The position numbers and the translations under genes were made by a program. Under the pieces are notes generated by a model. It did not search any database, had not been told where the DNA came from, and worked only from the letters and a program-made list of their open reading frames with translations. DNA of 64,000 bases, taken from Bacteroidales bacterium (GTDB lineage Bacteria; Bacteroidota; Bacteroidia; Bacteroidales; P3). Shown one piece after another: positions 52,676 through 61,436 of this stretch (positions within the stretch are counted from its first letter, which is position 1; the number at the start of each line of letters is the position of its first letter). Where the stretch lies: NCBI GenBank assembly GCA_017449975.1, contig JAFSYK010000044.1, forward strand, positions 1 to 64,000. Direction: 5' to 3'.

Positions 52676-52707
52676 TTTGGTGGGTTAAAAAAAAATATGT
52701 ACCTTTG
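52676..52707 (+). promoter_or_regulatory. Promoter of tRNA-fMet
   Basis: TTTG at 52676-52679 and TACCTTTG at 52700-52707, exactly 20 nt apart. The -33 box overlaps the NUDIX stop region. Confidence 0.85.
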
Positions 52708-52737
52708 CACCCGATTTCCGTAACGGAAAAGTTACAG

Positions 52738-52810
<73 letters not shown>

Positions 52811-52812
<2 letters not shown>

Positions 52813-52934
52813 AAATCAAAAGTGAGCAGGACGCAGTCCTGCTTTTTTTATGTGGTCAACTCGGCTAAAGCTTGCTTTCAGCCGGGTTGACTGCATAAAA
52901 AGGGTCCTGTACAGCATACTCACTTTTGATTTTG
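52811..52934. repeat. Structured element with 16-bp terminal inverted repeats
   Basis: The termini CAAAATCAAAAGTGAG (52811-52826) and CTCACTTTTGATTTTG (52919-52934) are perfect inverted repeats; the left overlaps the tRNA's last two bases. Between lie the terminator at 52826-52849 and a long hairpin at 52855-52891. Confidence 0.85.
52826..52849 (+). terminator. Terminator of tRNA-fMet
   Basis: Stem GCAGGAC/GTCCTGC, loop GCA, followed by seven T. Confidence 0.9.
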
Positions 52935-52950
52935 AGCAAAGTCCCCTCCA

Positions 52951-52979
52951 CTGGATCGCGAGCGAAGCGAGCAATCCAG
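52951..52979. repeat. Hairpin with GCGAGCGAAGCGAGC core beside the transposase
   Basis: Stem CTGGAT/ATCCAG around the 17-mer CGCGAGCGAAGCGAGCA. The same 17-mer is at 61458-61474. Confidence 0.8.
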
Positions 52980-53004
52980 CTTCCGCTATTTCCCAAAAGT
53001 TTCC

Positions 53005-54162
53005 TCAAATCCCGCCATTCCCATCGGATAGCGCGCAGATTTCGGTGGCGAGGGTGTTGAGATTGTGGAAGCGGCTGTAGTCGCTGTCGGAGGGCACCCC
53101 GGCCACCTCACCCATCGCATCGAGGCTCCAGGGGGCGAGGATGAGCAGGCTGCCGTTGGCACAGGCGTCGAAGCGCTGTCGCTCGGGCTTCCATAGGGGG
53201 CCGATAGGCTCTTTCTGGAGGTGTATCAGCGGGTAGCCTTTCTCAAGGCATTCGTTCTTTATAAACAGCTCGCCACGCGAGATACCGGGGGTCACGATCA
53301 CCGTTTGTCCGCCGAGGATGGCCGACAGCCACCGCGCGTGCTGTTGGGCGTAGTCGTCGGTGGTCTCGTAGGGCTGGCCGGTGACAGGGTGCCGGCGGTG
53401 GCACTGTACCTGTATCTTGTTGGCCCAGCGCAATAGAAACAGGTTGCCGAAGGTGCCGTAGTAGTGGCTGCCTATCTGCATCCTCAAGCTGCGCTGCATG
53501 GCGTCGGGCATGCTCCGTCGCAGGATGGCGCGGCGTGGATTGTCGTGTACATAATTGATCATCGCCCGCTTGTGGCGTTCGTCGAGACAGACGGTGTCGT
53601 CGTAGTTGTCGTCAAACAGGGGGCTCCGCTGTCGCCCTGCCAGGGCGTAGTATTCTTGTCGTTGCTTCTTGGACAGCACTGCCAGCAGGGCTCCTTCGGT
53701 GAGGTATGTCGAGGCCTTCTCCCGCAGCCATTCGGGTGTGTCGGGGCTGTCGCTGTCGATAGTCAGGGGCCGTTCGCTGGCCTTGGGCAGCCCTTGCATC
53801 TCGTGCCACCGCCGTGTGCATGTGGCTTTGAAGGCTTGCATGATGTCGCCAAGGCTCCATTCCATGGGCTCCAGCACCTCTATCACGCCGTGGAAGTGGT
53901 CGGGCATGCAGACGCAAGCGTGCACCATAATGCGGTTGCCGTGGCTGGCCTGAAAGGCTGGCGTCTGTTCCCACATCTGTGCCACCACCGCTCCCAGCGG
54001 AGAGAGCACCACCCCCTCGCGGCCTACCCCCTCGCGGCCAATCTTGGCCGTGAGGGACCCCAGCAACGGCCGCCGATCCTTCACCACCAGTGTGATGAGG
54101 TAGATGCCGCGACCGTGGTAATCGTGCCCAGGGTTGCGTGGACGATAGGAACCGGCCGGCAT
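53005..54162 (-). CDS. REP-associated (RAYT-like) HUH transposase with extra C-terminal domain
   Basis: A 385-residue protein. The N-terminal half is a Y1/IS200-like HUH nuclease: HUH motif HFH at 89-91 (MPDHFHGVI) and a likely catalytic Tyr187 in DDNYDD, followed by NYVHDNPRRA. Such RAYT proteins cut single-stranded DNA at REP hairpins. Residues from about 230 are an addition: GGQTVIVTPGISRGELFIKN, CLEKGYPLIHLQKEPIG, NGSLLILAPW, resembling a Rossmann-like (SLOG/DprA-like) fold. A 15-nt duplication gives IGREGVGREGVV. The hairpin cluster at 52811-52979 lies just beyond its stop. Confidence 0.85.
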   Translation of the reverse strand: MPAGSYRPRNPGHDYHGRGIYLITLVVKDRRPLLGSLTAKIGREGVGREGVVLSPLGAVVAQMWEQTPAFQASHGNRIMVHACVCMPDHFHGVIEVLEPMEWSLGDIMQAFKATCTRRWHEMQGLPKASERPLTIDSDSPDTPEWLREKASTYLTEGALLAVLSKKQRQEYYALAGRQRSPLFDDNYDDTVCLDERHKRAMINYVHDNPRRAILRRSMPDAMQRSLRMQIGSHYYGTFGNLFLLRWANKIQVQCHRRHPVTGQPYETTDDYAQQHARWLSAILGGQTVIVTPGISRGELFIKNECLEKGYPLIHLQKEPIGPLWKPERQRFDACANGSLLILAPWSLDAMGEVAGVPSDSDYSRFHNLNTLATEICALSDGNGGI

Positions 54163-54208
54163 CGTTGTGCTTGTGTGTGTTTGTATTTAGGCCTTCCGCG
54201 AGTGCCGT

Positions 54209-56275
54209 CTATAGCTGTTTCAGCGCTTTCTCCAGGAACTGCGCCATGCCGTCGGCTTTGCTGTTGGCGCTCTTGGCGGGGTCGTAGATATAGACTTCGG
54301 GCAACACCTGGTTGCCGTCGGCGTCGATGACGGCATAGCAGGGCTGTGCGTTCTGGTTGAACTGTTCTATCTGGTAGCGCAGGTTGCGGCGCCCCAGCGT
54401 CTTGATGGTGCGGCTGCCGTCGACAATCCACTCCTCTTCGGGCAGCTCAATGTCGTTCATGTCGGCATACAGCGCGCAGATGACAAACTCCTCGTTGAGC
54501 AGCTTCTTCACCCTTGGGTCGGTCCACGCCACCTGCTCCATCTCGCGGCAGTTGGCGCAGTTGCGTCCGGTGAAATCGATGAACACCGGCTTGCCCACCT
54601 CGCGGGCGTAGGCCTTGGCCTCCTCAATGTCGTAGAAGCCTTCGAAGCCTGTGGGCAGATGCAGCTTGTCGGCGTATTTACGGTCGGCGGGCAGCTTGCC
54701 TACGGTCACTGTGCCGCCGTTGCCGCCGCCGTGCTCCACCACCAGTTTCTCGATATTGAAATCCTGCGTGTCCATCGGTGGCAGGAAACCGGCGATGCCG
54801 TTGAGCGGGGCGCCCCACATGCCGGGAATCATATAGACCACGAATGAGAAGGTGGCGATGACCAGCGTCAGCCGCAACACGCCGATATGTTCCACCGGCT
54901 CGTCGTTCTTGAACCGTATCTTGCCCAGCAGGTACATACCCATGAGGCCGAAGATCACGATCCACAGCGCCAGGTATACCTCGCGGTCGAGCAGATGCCA
55001 GCTCCAGTAGAGGTCAGCCATCTGCAGGAATTTGAGGCCGAAAGCCAGCTCGAGGAAGGCGAAGACGATCTTCACGGCGTTCATCCAACCGCCCGACTTC
55101 ATATTTTTGATCATCGACGGGAAGATGGCCAGCAGCGTGAACGGCAGCGCGAAGCCGATGCCGAAGCCCAGCATGGTGAGCAGCGACACCCACCGGTTGG
55201 CCGTGCTGGTGGCGAAGCCCACCAGTGCGCCGCCGATGATGGGACCAGTGCAGCTGAAAGAGATGAGCACTGTCGTCAGCGCGATAAAGAACGGTGCCAT
55301 CAGGCCACCCTTGTCGGCCTGCTCGTCGCTCTTGTTCACCCATTTTTCGGGCAGCTTGATCTCAAACAGACCGAAGAACGATAGGGCGAAGACGATGAAG
55401 ATGGCAAAGAAAATGAGGTTCGTCACACCGTGTGTGCCCACCAAGTTCAGCACCTCGGGGCCGAAGAACAGCGACAGTATGGCGCCCAGCACGGTGAAGA
55501 TAAACACGATAGAGAAGCCGAAGAACCACGCCTGGCGACGGCTCTTGCGCTTGCTTCCGTTGCCGTGCATGAAGAAGTTGACGGTCATCGGTATCATGGG
55601 GAACACGCACGGCGTGAACATCGTCACGATGCCGAACAGCAGCGCGCCGAAGAAAATCGCCCAAAGGCCGCCGGAAGCACTCTCTGAGGCGGCAGGCTTG
55701 TCATCAGGGCTCTCTGAATATTCTGAGTACTCAGAGGATTCTGAGGATTCAGAGGATTCAGAGGATTCAGATGACTCCGATACCTCGGATGCCACTTCCG
55801 CCACCACCGTCGCCACTTCCGCCGCCTCTTTCACCTTTATCTCAAACGGCACATCGTCGGGGGCGATGCAGCTGGTCTCGTTGCACAGCTGATAGTAGAG
55901 GCTACCTTTCACGCTAAAACTCTTGCCTGTGGTGCGGCGTATCTTCTGGCGGAACTTCACGGTGCCGTCAAACGACCGTACCACCACGCCAAACATCTCG
56001 TCCATCGCCTCGTGGGGCTTGGGCTCGCGCACTGCGCCGACGCGGCTGTAGTCCTTGCTCTCGTCGAACGTCACCTGCAGCGGGATGGGGCCACCTGTGC
56101 TGGAGTGCTGCGAGTAGATATGCCAGCCGTCGTCGAGTTTGACGGTCAGCGTCAGCTCCACCTCGTCGCCCGACAGGTTCTGTGCATTGAAGCTCCAGTG
56201 GGCGGGGTTCAGCACCTGTGCCGTCGCCGACAGCATACAGATGCAAGCCATTAAGAAAGGTATCAGTTTTCTCAT
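54209..56275 (-). CDS. dsbD: Thiol:disulfide interchange protein DsbD
   Basis: About 688 residues: signal peptide, N-terminal DsbD-alpha domain (FNAQNLSGDEVELTLTVKLD, SCIAPDDVPFEI), eight-helix membrane core (FTPCVFPMIPMTVNFFMHG; FSCTGPIIGGALVG) and a C-terminal thioredoxin domain with NCANC near 571. It carries electrons from cytoplasmic thioredoxin to the periplasm. Between the alpha domain and the core, 9-bp repeats encode SESSESSESSEYSEYSES in frame, forming a flexible linker. Confidence 0.94.
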   Translation of the reverse strand: MRKLIPFLMACICMLSATAQVLNPAHWSFNAQNLSGDEVELTLTVKLDDGWHIYSQHSSTGGPIPLQVTFDESKDYSRVGAVREPKPHEAMDEMFGVVVRSFDGTVKFRQKIRRTTGKSFSVKGSLYYQLCNETSCIAPDDVPFEIKVKEAAEVATVVAEVASEVSESSESSESSESSESSEYSEYSESPDDKPAASESASGGLWAIFFGALLFGIVTMFTPCVFPMIPMTVNFFMHGNGSKRKSRRQAWFFGFSIVFIFTVLGAILSLFFGPEVLNLVGTHGVTNLIFFAIFIVFALSFFGLFEIKLPEKWVNKSDEQADKGGLMAPFFIALTTVLISFSCTGPIIGGALVGFATSTANRWVSLLTMLGFGIGFALPFTLLAIFPSMIKNMKSGGWMNAVKIVFAFLELAFGLKFLQMADLYWSWHLLDREVYLALWIVIFGLMGMYLLGKIRFKNDEPVEHIGVLRLTLVIATFSFVVYMIPGMWGAPLNGIAGFLPPMDTQDFNIEKLVVEHGGGNGGTVTVGKLPADRKYADKLHLPTGFEGFYDIEEAKAYAREVGKPVFIDFTGRNCANCREMEQVAWTDPRVKKLLNEEFVICALYADMNDIELPEEEWIVDGSRTIKTLGRRNLRYQIEQFNQNAQPCYAVIDADGNQVLPEVYIYDPAKSANSKADGMAQFLEKALKQL
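55711..55775 (-). repeat. In-frame 9-bp repeat (gaggattca) in dsbD
   Basis: Six to seven tandem gaggattca/tctgagtac units encode the Ser/Glu linker. Confidence 0.9.
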
Positions 56276-56305
56276 AAGTCTTTTGTTTATTTGTCTAATC
56301 ACCAA

Positions 56306-57631
56306 CTACTTCAAATTATATTTCAAAGTCTTGTGAGCCTTGGCGGTCTCTATCTCCAGCGTATAGCGTCCCTTGGGCAGCTTGTTGATGCCGATGCGTT
56401 TGCCGCTGGTGTAATGCTCGATGGTGCGCACCGTCGTCCCCTCTTTGTCGACAAAGGTGATGGTGGCCTCTTCGCCGCCGCTGTATTTCAGCACGATATA
56501 TCCCAGGTCGAGGTAGGGCACCACCTTCACATCCAGCGTCGCGCTGGCGCTTTTCGTCGTCCCTGCCTTGCCTGTGCTGGCGCCTGTCGTCGCATCGCTG
56601 CTGGCGGCCTCGGCCGTCTCCTCCTTGGGTGGCTCGATGGGTTTCGGCTCGGGGAACTTAAACTCGCTCAGGGCAAACAGGCCGTAGAAATCGCTGCCGA
56701 ACCACACGGTGCCCATGGCGTCGGCCGCCACGCACTGCATATTGGCCTCTGCCGGGAAGGGGCTGTTGGTGGCGTTGAAGGCATACCATTTCCCCTTGCG
56801 GTCGTACACGGCGCCGCCCTTGTTGGTGGCGATCCACAGCCATCCCTGTGCGTCCAGTGCCAGTGCGTTGATCTGGTTGGAGGGCAGGGGAGTGTTGTCG
56901 GTATTGAAAATCTGCCATTTCTCGCCGTCGAAGCGGCAGAGACCCTTGTCGGTGCCCACCCATTTGATATTGTCGCCGTCCACGGCGATGGCAGGCACGA
57001 TATTCGACGGCAGCCGCGAGTTCTTGTTGGTGAACAGCGTCCACGTGCGTCCGTTGTAGAGGCAGAGGCCGGCGTTGGTGCCGATCCATTTGCGGTTGGC
57101 GCGGTCAATGGCGGTGCAGAGCACAAAATCGCTCAGCAGCTCCGAGTCGTCGGGCGTATACTTGTCCCAGTTGCGGCCGTCGTAGCGCACCAGACCGTTC
57201 AGTGTCACGCTGATCCACTTCACGTCGTTGATGTCGATGGCGATGCTGTGTATCAGCCGCATATTGTATTTCTTCAGTTCGTCGGGGTACTCCTTCCACT
57301 CCTTGCCGTCATACGAGATGGGGCCGTAGTCGTCGGTGCCGATCCACAGCACGCCGTCGCGGTCCACGGCGAAGCAGTTCACATACTGTCCTTCCAGCTT
57401 GCTGTTGCTGGCCGACAGGTCCGTCCAGGTGCGTCCCTTGAAGTGGAACAGCCCTTCGGGGGTGCCCACCCACAGGTTATGGCGTGCGTCGGCTGCCAAA
57501 GCCAGAATGGTATTGCCCGCCAGCTTGCTGTTGGTGTTGTTATAGGCTGTCCAGGTCTCCTGCGCCCACAGGCTGCAGGTACTTATCATCAAGGTCAATA
57601 TGGCAATGAGTCGTTTCACAAATTCCCGCAT
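56306..57631 (-). CDS. Exported propeller protein (two-component-regulator type)
   Basis: A 441-residue protein with a signal peptide (MREFVKRLIAILTLMISTCSLWA) and seven or so propeller blades with repeated NxWVGTxxGL motifs (residues 30-330). A linker rich in Pro, Thr and Ala and a small C-terminal beta domain follow. No sensor kinase is attached, so it is probably a surface or periplasmic binding protein. The start lies against the 8-bp array at 57632. Confidence 0.85.
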   Translation of the reverse strand: MREFVKRLIAILTLMISTCSLWAQETWTAYNNTNSKLAGNTILALAADARHNLWVGTPEGLFHFKGRTWTDLSASNSKLEGQYVNCFAVDRDGVLWIGTDDYGPISYDGKEWKEYPDELKKYNMRLIHSIAIDINDVKWISVTLNGLVRYDGRNWDKYTPDDSELLSDFVLCTAIDRANRKWIGTNAGLCLYNGRTWTLFTNKNSRLPSNIVPAIAVDGDNIKWVGTDKGLCRFDGEKWQIFNTDNTPLPSNQINALALDAQGWLWIATNKGGAVYDRKGKWYAFNATNSPFPAEANMQCVAADAMGTVWFGSDFYGLFALSEFKFPEPKPIEPPKEETAEAASSDATTGASTGKAGTTKSASATLDVKVVPYLDLGYIVLKYSGGEEATITFVDKEGTTVRTIEHYTSGKRIGINKLPKGRYTLEIETAKAHKTLKYNLK

Positions 57632-57722
57632 TCAAACAATCAAACAATCAAACAATCAAGCAATCAAACAATCAAGCAATCAAGCAATCAAACAATCAAG
57701 CAATCAAGCAATCAAGCAATTC
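57632..57722. repeat. 8-bp tandem array (aatcaaac / aatcaagc, about 11 copies)
   Basis: A near-perfect array fills the whole gap between two genes. The unit is also found in frame inside the DPP IV gene. Confidence 0.95.
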
Positions 57723-58991
57723 TCAAGTCTTATGCTTCTCCTTCTTCGCGGCCGGAAACAGTATATTGTTAAGTATCAGTCGGTAGCCGGGTGAGTTAGG
57801 GTAGAGGTTCAGGTCGGTCGGAGGGTCGCCCACATAGTGTCGGTAGTCTTCGGGGTCGTGGCCGCCGAGGAACGTCCAGGTCCCCTTGCCGTATTCGCCG
57901 TGCAGGTAGCGCACCTCGCCCAGCGCCTTGTTCTCGGCCAGGATGACCGCGCCCGACTTCACCGTCTCGCGACGGAACGCTGTCGTCTGACCCATGAAGC
58001 CGTGTATCACGCGTGTGTGGTTCTGTGTCAGCATCGTCGGCACCCAGTCCCATTTGGCGGAGAACTCGAACAGGGTGAAAAAATCGTTCTTCTCGTTTAC
58101 CTGTCGGCTGCGGCTGCGGTCGTCCACGTCGATGGTCGAGATTTCATACTCCGACGGGTTGGTGCTGATGCGGAAATCCTTGAAAGCAAAGCACTTGTTG
58201 TAGTCCAGCTGGTTCTGTGCGTCTGGCTGCATCGGGTCGCCGTCGAACATCACATCGCAGATGTCCACATTCTCGGCCGCCAGTGCCACGTCGTAGCTGT
58301 CTGGTGCCGAGCACATGGCGAACAGGAATCCGCCGCCCGCCACAAAGTCGCGTATCTTGTGCGTCACCGCCAGTTTCAGCTGGCTCACCTTGGCGAATCC
58401 CAGCTTCTGTGCCGTAGCCTCTTGTCCGCGCACATCCTCGATATACCACGGCTGGTTGCGGTAGTTGCCCCAGAACTTGCCGTACTGTCCTGTGAAATCC
58501 TCGTGGTGCAGGTGCAGCCAGTCGTACATCGGCAGCACGCCGCCGATCACCTCCTCGTCGTATACCACGTCGTAGGGTATCTCTGCGTAGGTCAGCACCA
58601 GCGTCACGGCGTCGTCCCACGGCAGCTTGTTCTTGGGCGAATAGACGGCTATTTTAGGGGCTTTGTGAAGCTTCACGGCATCCATATTCACCCCGGGGTC
58701 GGCAATCTGCGACAGTATCTCGCTGCTCTGTCCGTCGGCGATCACCTCGCTGCGCACACCGCGCAGCTTGCACTCGCGTTCCAGTGCGTCGGCGTACTTC
58801 ATCATAAAGCTGCCGCCGCGGTAGTTCAGCAGCCACGTCACCTCCACCTCGCGTTCCAGCGCCCAGTAGGCGATGCCGTAGGCCTTCAAGTGGTTCGTCT
58901 GGGTCTCGTCCATCGGCAGCAGCAGATACGCCGCGCGCGTGGGCAGCAGCACCGTCAGAACCATCATCGATACCAACAACAAATGTTTCAT
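57723..58991 (-). CDS. Conserved exported Bacteroidetes protein, unknown function
   Basis: A 422-residue protein with a signal peptide (MKHLLLVSMMVLTVLLPTRA). It has ILNYRGG-like WLLNYRGGSFMMKY, IAVYSPKNKLPWDDAVTLVL, FVAGGGFLFAMCSAPDSYDV and LHGEYGKGTWTFLGGHDPEDY. The GGG-FLFAMCSA turn and late HDPED suggest a class I glutamine-amidotransferase-like fold. Some databases label relatives asparagine synthetase B, which the sequence does not support. It may act on wall or exported peptides, but that is a guess. Confidence 0.75.
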   Translation of the reverse strand: MKHLLLVSMMVLTVLLPTRAAYLLLPMDETQTNHLKAYGIAYWALEREVEVTWLLNYRGGSFMMKYADALERECKLRGVRSEVIADGQSSEILSQIADPGVNMDAVKLHKAPKIAVYSPKNKLPWDDAVTLVLTYAEIPYDVVYDEEVIGGVLPMYDWLHLHHEDFTGQYGKFWGNYRNQPWYIEDVRGQEATAQKLGFAKVSQLKLAVTHKIRDFVAGGGFLFAMCSAPDSYDVALAAENVDICDVMFDGDPMQPDAQNQLDYNKCFAFKDFRISTNPSEYEISTIDVDDRSRSRQVNEKNDFFTLFEFSAKWDWVPTMLTQNHTRVIHGFMGQTTAFRRETVKSGAVILAENKALGEVRYLHGEYGKGTWTFLGGHDPEDYRHYVGDPPTDLNLYPNSPGYRLILNNILFPAAKKEKHKT

Positions 58992-59041
58992 AATTCTTAA
59001 TAACGCACAAATCCCCATAATATTGTTTTATTTATTTTTGC

Positions 59042-59060
59042 AACTCTCAATTCTCAATTT
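59042..59060. repeat. Period-7 spacer (aactctc/aattctc)
   Basis: Same aattgag family as in the MBOAT gene, opposite strand. Confidence 0.8.
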
Positions 59061-59067
59061 CCTAATT

Positions 59068-59136
59068 CTCCTGCTCGGCCTTTCGGCCTCACGAAATCTC
59101 TCGTATCTTGTAGATTTCCCGCTTCGCGGATTTTTT
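59068..59136. repeat. Modular hairpin element, left copy (inverted to 61301-61365)
   Basis: Its reverse complement shares 46 identical nt with 61301-61346, then diverges slightly. Modules: hairpin CCGC-GAA-GCGG, 9-nt atctacaag units, hairpin GGCC-GAAA-GGCC. Confidence 0.9.
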
Positions 59137-59163
59137 AGTTTTTAGTTTTTACTTTTTAGTTTT
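59137..59163. repeat. Period-7 spacer (gttttta units)
   Basis: Tandem tagttttta/ctttttag units directly before the M23 gene. Confidence 0.85.
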
Positions 59164-59183
59164 CTCAACTCTCAATTCTCCCC

Positions 59184-60974
59184 ATGTCCCGCGTCCTCCT
59201 CTGCAGTTTTCTGCTGCTTCCGTTCCTCTTCTGTTCGGACCCCGTCACCACGGCGGCCCCCGAACCGCCGGCGCCCGTCGTCCCGCGAGTCTTTCCCACC
59301 GACCTCTTCTCGCCGCCGCTGAACCGTCCCATGGCCTTCTCCGGCCTCTATGGCGAGATACGCCTCCACCATTTCCACACCGGTGTCGACCTCCGTGTGG
59401 GTGGTGTCGTCGGCGACCCGGTCCACGCCATGGCCGACGGCTACGTCTACCGTATCAACGTCTTGGAGGGCGGTGGCGGCAAGATTCTTGCCGTGGCGCA
59501 TCCCGAAGGCTACATCACCTATTACATGCACCTCAACGGCTATGCTGGCGACATCCAGCGCCTGGTCGACCGCATGCAGCGCAGCCGCCAGTCCTATGCC
59601 GTCGACACCACCCTGCCGGCTGGTGCCATGCCGGTGCGGCGGGGCGACGTCATCGCCTATGTGGGCAACACCGGCGGCAGCGGCGGCCCGCACCTGCACT
59701 TCGAGATACGTGACGCCACCGGCAGCTGGTACTTCAACCCGCTGCTCTTCGGCTTCGCCTACGACGACGCCATCGCCCCCACCATCCGCGGCATCCGCCT
59801 CTATCCCGCCGACGCCTCGGCCACGGTGGCGGGCAGCCGTGTCCCGCAGCCGCTGGCTGGCGACGCCGTCACCGTCGCGGGTCCCTTCTACCTGGGTGTC
59901 TATGCCACCGACGCCTCGGAGGGCTCCACCCTGCGCAACGGTGTCCGTCGCATCGAGGTCAGCGTCGACGGTCAGGACTTCTTCGCCTATCAGGTCGACT
60001 CCCTGCCCAGTGGCTGTGGCTACCTCGTCAATCCCGTCGTCGACTACGACCACTACTGTGCCCACCGTGAGGGCTACGTCCTCACCCGTCGGCTGAAAGG
60101 CATGCGCGACAACCCCATCACATGGGCATCGCCGGCCGACGGCATCCTCCGCTTCGCACCGGGCACCACCCACCGTGTCACCGTTACCGTCTCCGACTGC
60201 AAATCGAACCGTGCCTCGCGCTCCTTCACCGTGCATGCCGTGGCGCCCACGGCGGCGCCCGCCGTGGCGATCGACGACAGCTATCAGCACCTGCCGGCGC
60301 CCTACGACCGTCCTTTCCGCCTGCGGCGCGACGCCTTCGAGGTCGACATGGCGGCCGAGACGCTCTTCGACGATGACACGCTGCGCTACGCCGTCACGCC
60401 GTCCGACAAGCACCTGTCGCCCGTCTACCAGCTGCGCACCACCTGCTATGCCCTGCCGCCGCGCAAAACCTACCGTGTCGCCATCCGTCGCGACCAGTGC
60501 CACGGCATCGTGCCGGGCAAGATGATGATGGCCCTGGTCAACGAGAAAGAGGTGCTCATCGCCAACCCCGTCACCGACAGCGCCGGCTGGTTTGTCGCCA
60601 AGGTTTACGGCTTCGGCCAGTTCTATATGACCAGCGACACCAAGGCGCCGACGCTCAAGCCCGTCAACTTCAAAGAGGGTGGCACCGTCTACAGTAAACA
60701 GCTCAAAGTGAAAGTGGGCGACAACCTGTCGGGCATCACGCAATACAAATGCTATGTCAACGGCAGCTGGGTGCTGGCGGCCTACGACCGCAAAATCGCC
60801 TCCATCCTTATCGACGCCGATGCCCTGACGGTGGGGGAGAACTCGCTGCGTGTCTGTCTCACCGACGCCTGCGACAACACCACCGACGTCACCTACCGCA
60901 TCCACTACAGCACCGCCAAGCCCAAGGCGGCCAAGAAAGGCAAGGGTAAAAGCAAAAAAAGAGCTCGCCGATAA
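59184..60974 (+). CDS. M23 (LytM-type) metallopeptidase
   Basis: A 596-residue exported protein (signal MSRVLLCSFLLLPFLFC, perhaps a lipoprotein). The M23 zinc site is HTGVDLR near 64 and HLHFEIRD near 172. Three or more beta-rich Ig-like domains follow, and the tail is lysine/arginine-rich (KKGKGKSKKRARR). It would cut peptide cross-links in peptidoglycan. It lies between inverted copies of the modular hairpin element and shares a terminator with the small gene on the other strand. Confidence 0.92.
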   Translation: MSRVLLCSFLLLPFLFCSDPVTTAAPEPPAPVVPRVFPTDLFSPPLNRPMAFSGLYGEIRLHHFHTGVDLRVGGVVGDPVHAMADGYVYRINVLEGGGGKILAVAHPEGYITYYMHLNGYAGDIQRLVDRMQRSRQSYAVDTTLPAGAMPVRRGDVIAYVGNTGGSGGPHLHFEIRDATGSWYFNPLLFGFAYDDAIAPTIRGIRLYPADASATVAGSRVPQPLAGDAVTVAGPFYLGVYATDASEGSTLRNGVRRIEVSVDGQDFFAYQVDSLPSGCGYLVNPVVDYDHYCAHREGYVLTRRLKGMRDNPITWASPADGILRFAPGTTHRVTVTVSDCKSNRASRSFTVHAVAPTAAPAVAIDDSYQHLPAPYDRPFRLRRDAFEVDMAAETLFDDDTLRYAVTPSDKHLSPVYQLRTTCYALPPRKTYRVAIRRDQCHGIVPGKMMMALVNEKEVLIANPVTDSAGWFVAKVYGFGQFYMTSDTKAPTLKPVNFKEGGTVYSKQLKVKVGDNLSGITQYKCYVNGSWVLAAYDRKIASILIDADALTVGENSLRVCLTDACDNTTDVTYRIHYSTAKPKAAKKGKGKSKKRARR

Positions 60975-60989
60975 GCGAGCTCTTTTTTT
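60954..60989. terminator. Bidirectional terminator (overlaps the M23 stop codon)
   Basis: A 15-bp perfect stem (AAAAAAAGAGCTCGC with GCGAGCTCTTTTTTT) and loop CGATAA. The stop codon TAA is in the loop. It also ends the small gene on the minus strand. Confidence 0.93.
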
Positions 60990-61007
60990 AAGGGAATGAG
61001 AAATCCG

Positions 61008-61142
61008 TTATTCAGCGTTGATGACGGCTTTGTGAACGGCATTCCAACCGGCGGCGTTGATGCCCCAGTTGTTGGTGGAGTTCTTGTTCACATTGATTCT
61101 CACTTTTCTTCTCTTGACTTTTTTGTTAGCGTTGATACCCAT
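61008..61142 (-). CDS. 44-residue basic protein, unknown function
   Basis: MGINANKKVKRRKVRINVNK and so on, ending VHKAVINAE. The first half is strongly basic (about ten Lys/Arg in 20), the second half is neutral with GWNAVHKA. It has its own consensus promoter and terminator, so it is probably a real and well expressed gene. Possible ribosome- or nucleic-acid-associated protein; no family is recognised. Confidence 0.75.
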   Translation of the reverse strand: MGINANKKVKRRKVRINVNKNSTNNWGINAAGWNAVHKAVINAE

Positions 61143-61216
61143 AGTTGTATGTTTTTATCGTTTAACTTCTTGATAGTGAATCAATCGAATGATTTTTCCA
61201 CAAGCGATTGAGTATG

Positions 61217-61248
61217 CAAAAATAAATCAAATAATTGATATGAACAAA
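61217..61248 (-). promoter_or_regulatory. Promoter of the 44-residue protein gene
   Basis: TATTTTTG at 61217-61224 and TTTG at 61245-61248 on the minus strand, 20 nt apart. The leader is about 70 nt. Confidence 0.88.
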
Positions 61249-61300
61249 TTTTAAAACCAATTTTCTTATAATTTTGAGCGCAGCGACCCATGAGAAAAGA

Positions 61301-61365
61301 AAATCCGCGAAGCGGGAAATCTACAAGATACGAGAGATTTCGTGAGCGCGAAGGCCGAGCAGGAG
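61301..61365. repeat. Modular hairpin element, right copy
   Basis: Inverted relative to 59068-59136. Hairpins CCGC-GAA-GCGG and GCGCGAAGGCC flank the 9-nt atctacaag units. Confidence 0.9.
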
Positions 61366-61436
61366 AACAAGAAAATTGAGAATTGAGAGTAGAGAATTGA
61401 GAATTAAGCTGCCGCCAACCTGCGATAGCAAGAAAA

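Noticed and set aside
53005-54162. Complete insertion sequence
   Set aside because: No target-site duplication or second transposase end was found; the layout fits a single-copy RAYT better.
57632-57722. CRISPR array
   Set aside because: Units are 8 bp and contiguous with no spacers; no cas genes nearby.
57723-58991. Asparagine synthetase B
   Set aside because: No N-terminal Cys, no ATP-pyrophosphatase motif, and a signal peptide is present.
59172-60905. 577-codon open frame opposite the M23 peptidase
   Set aside because: Antisense shadow; the M23 motifs are on plus.
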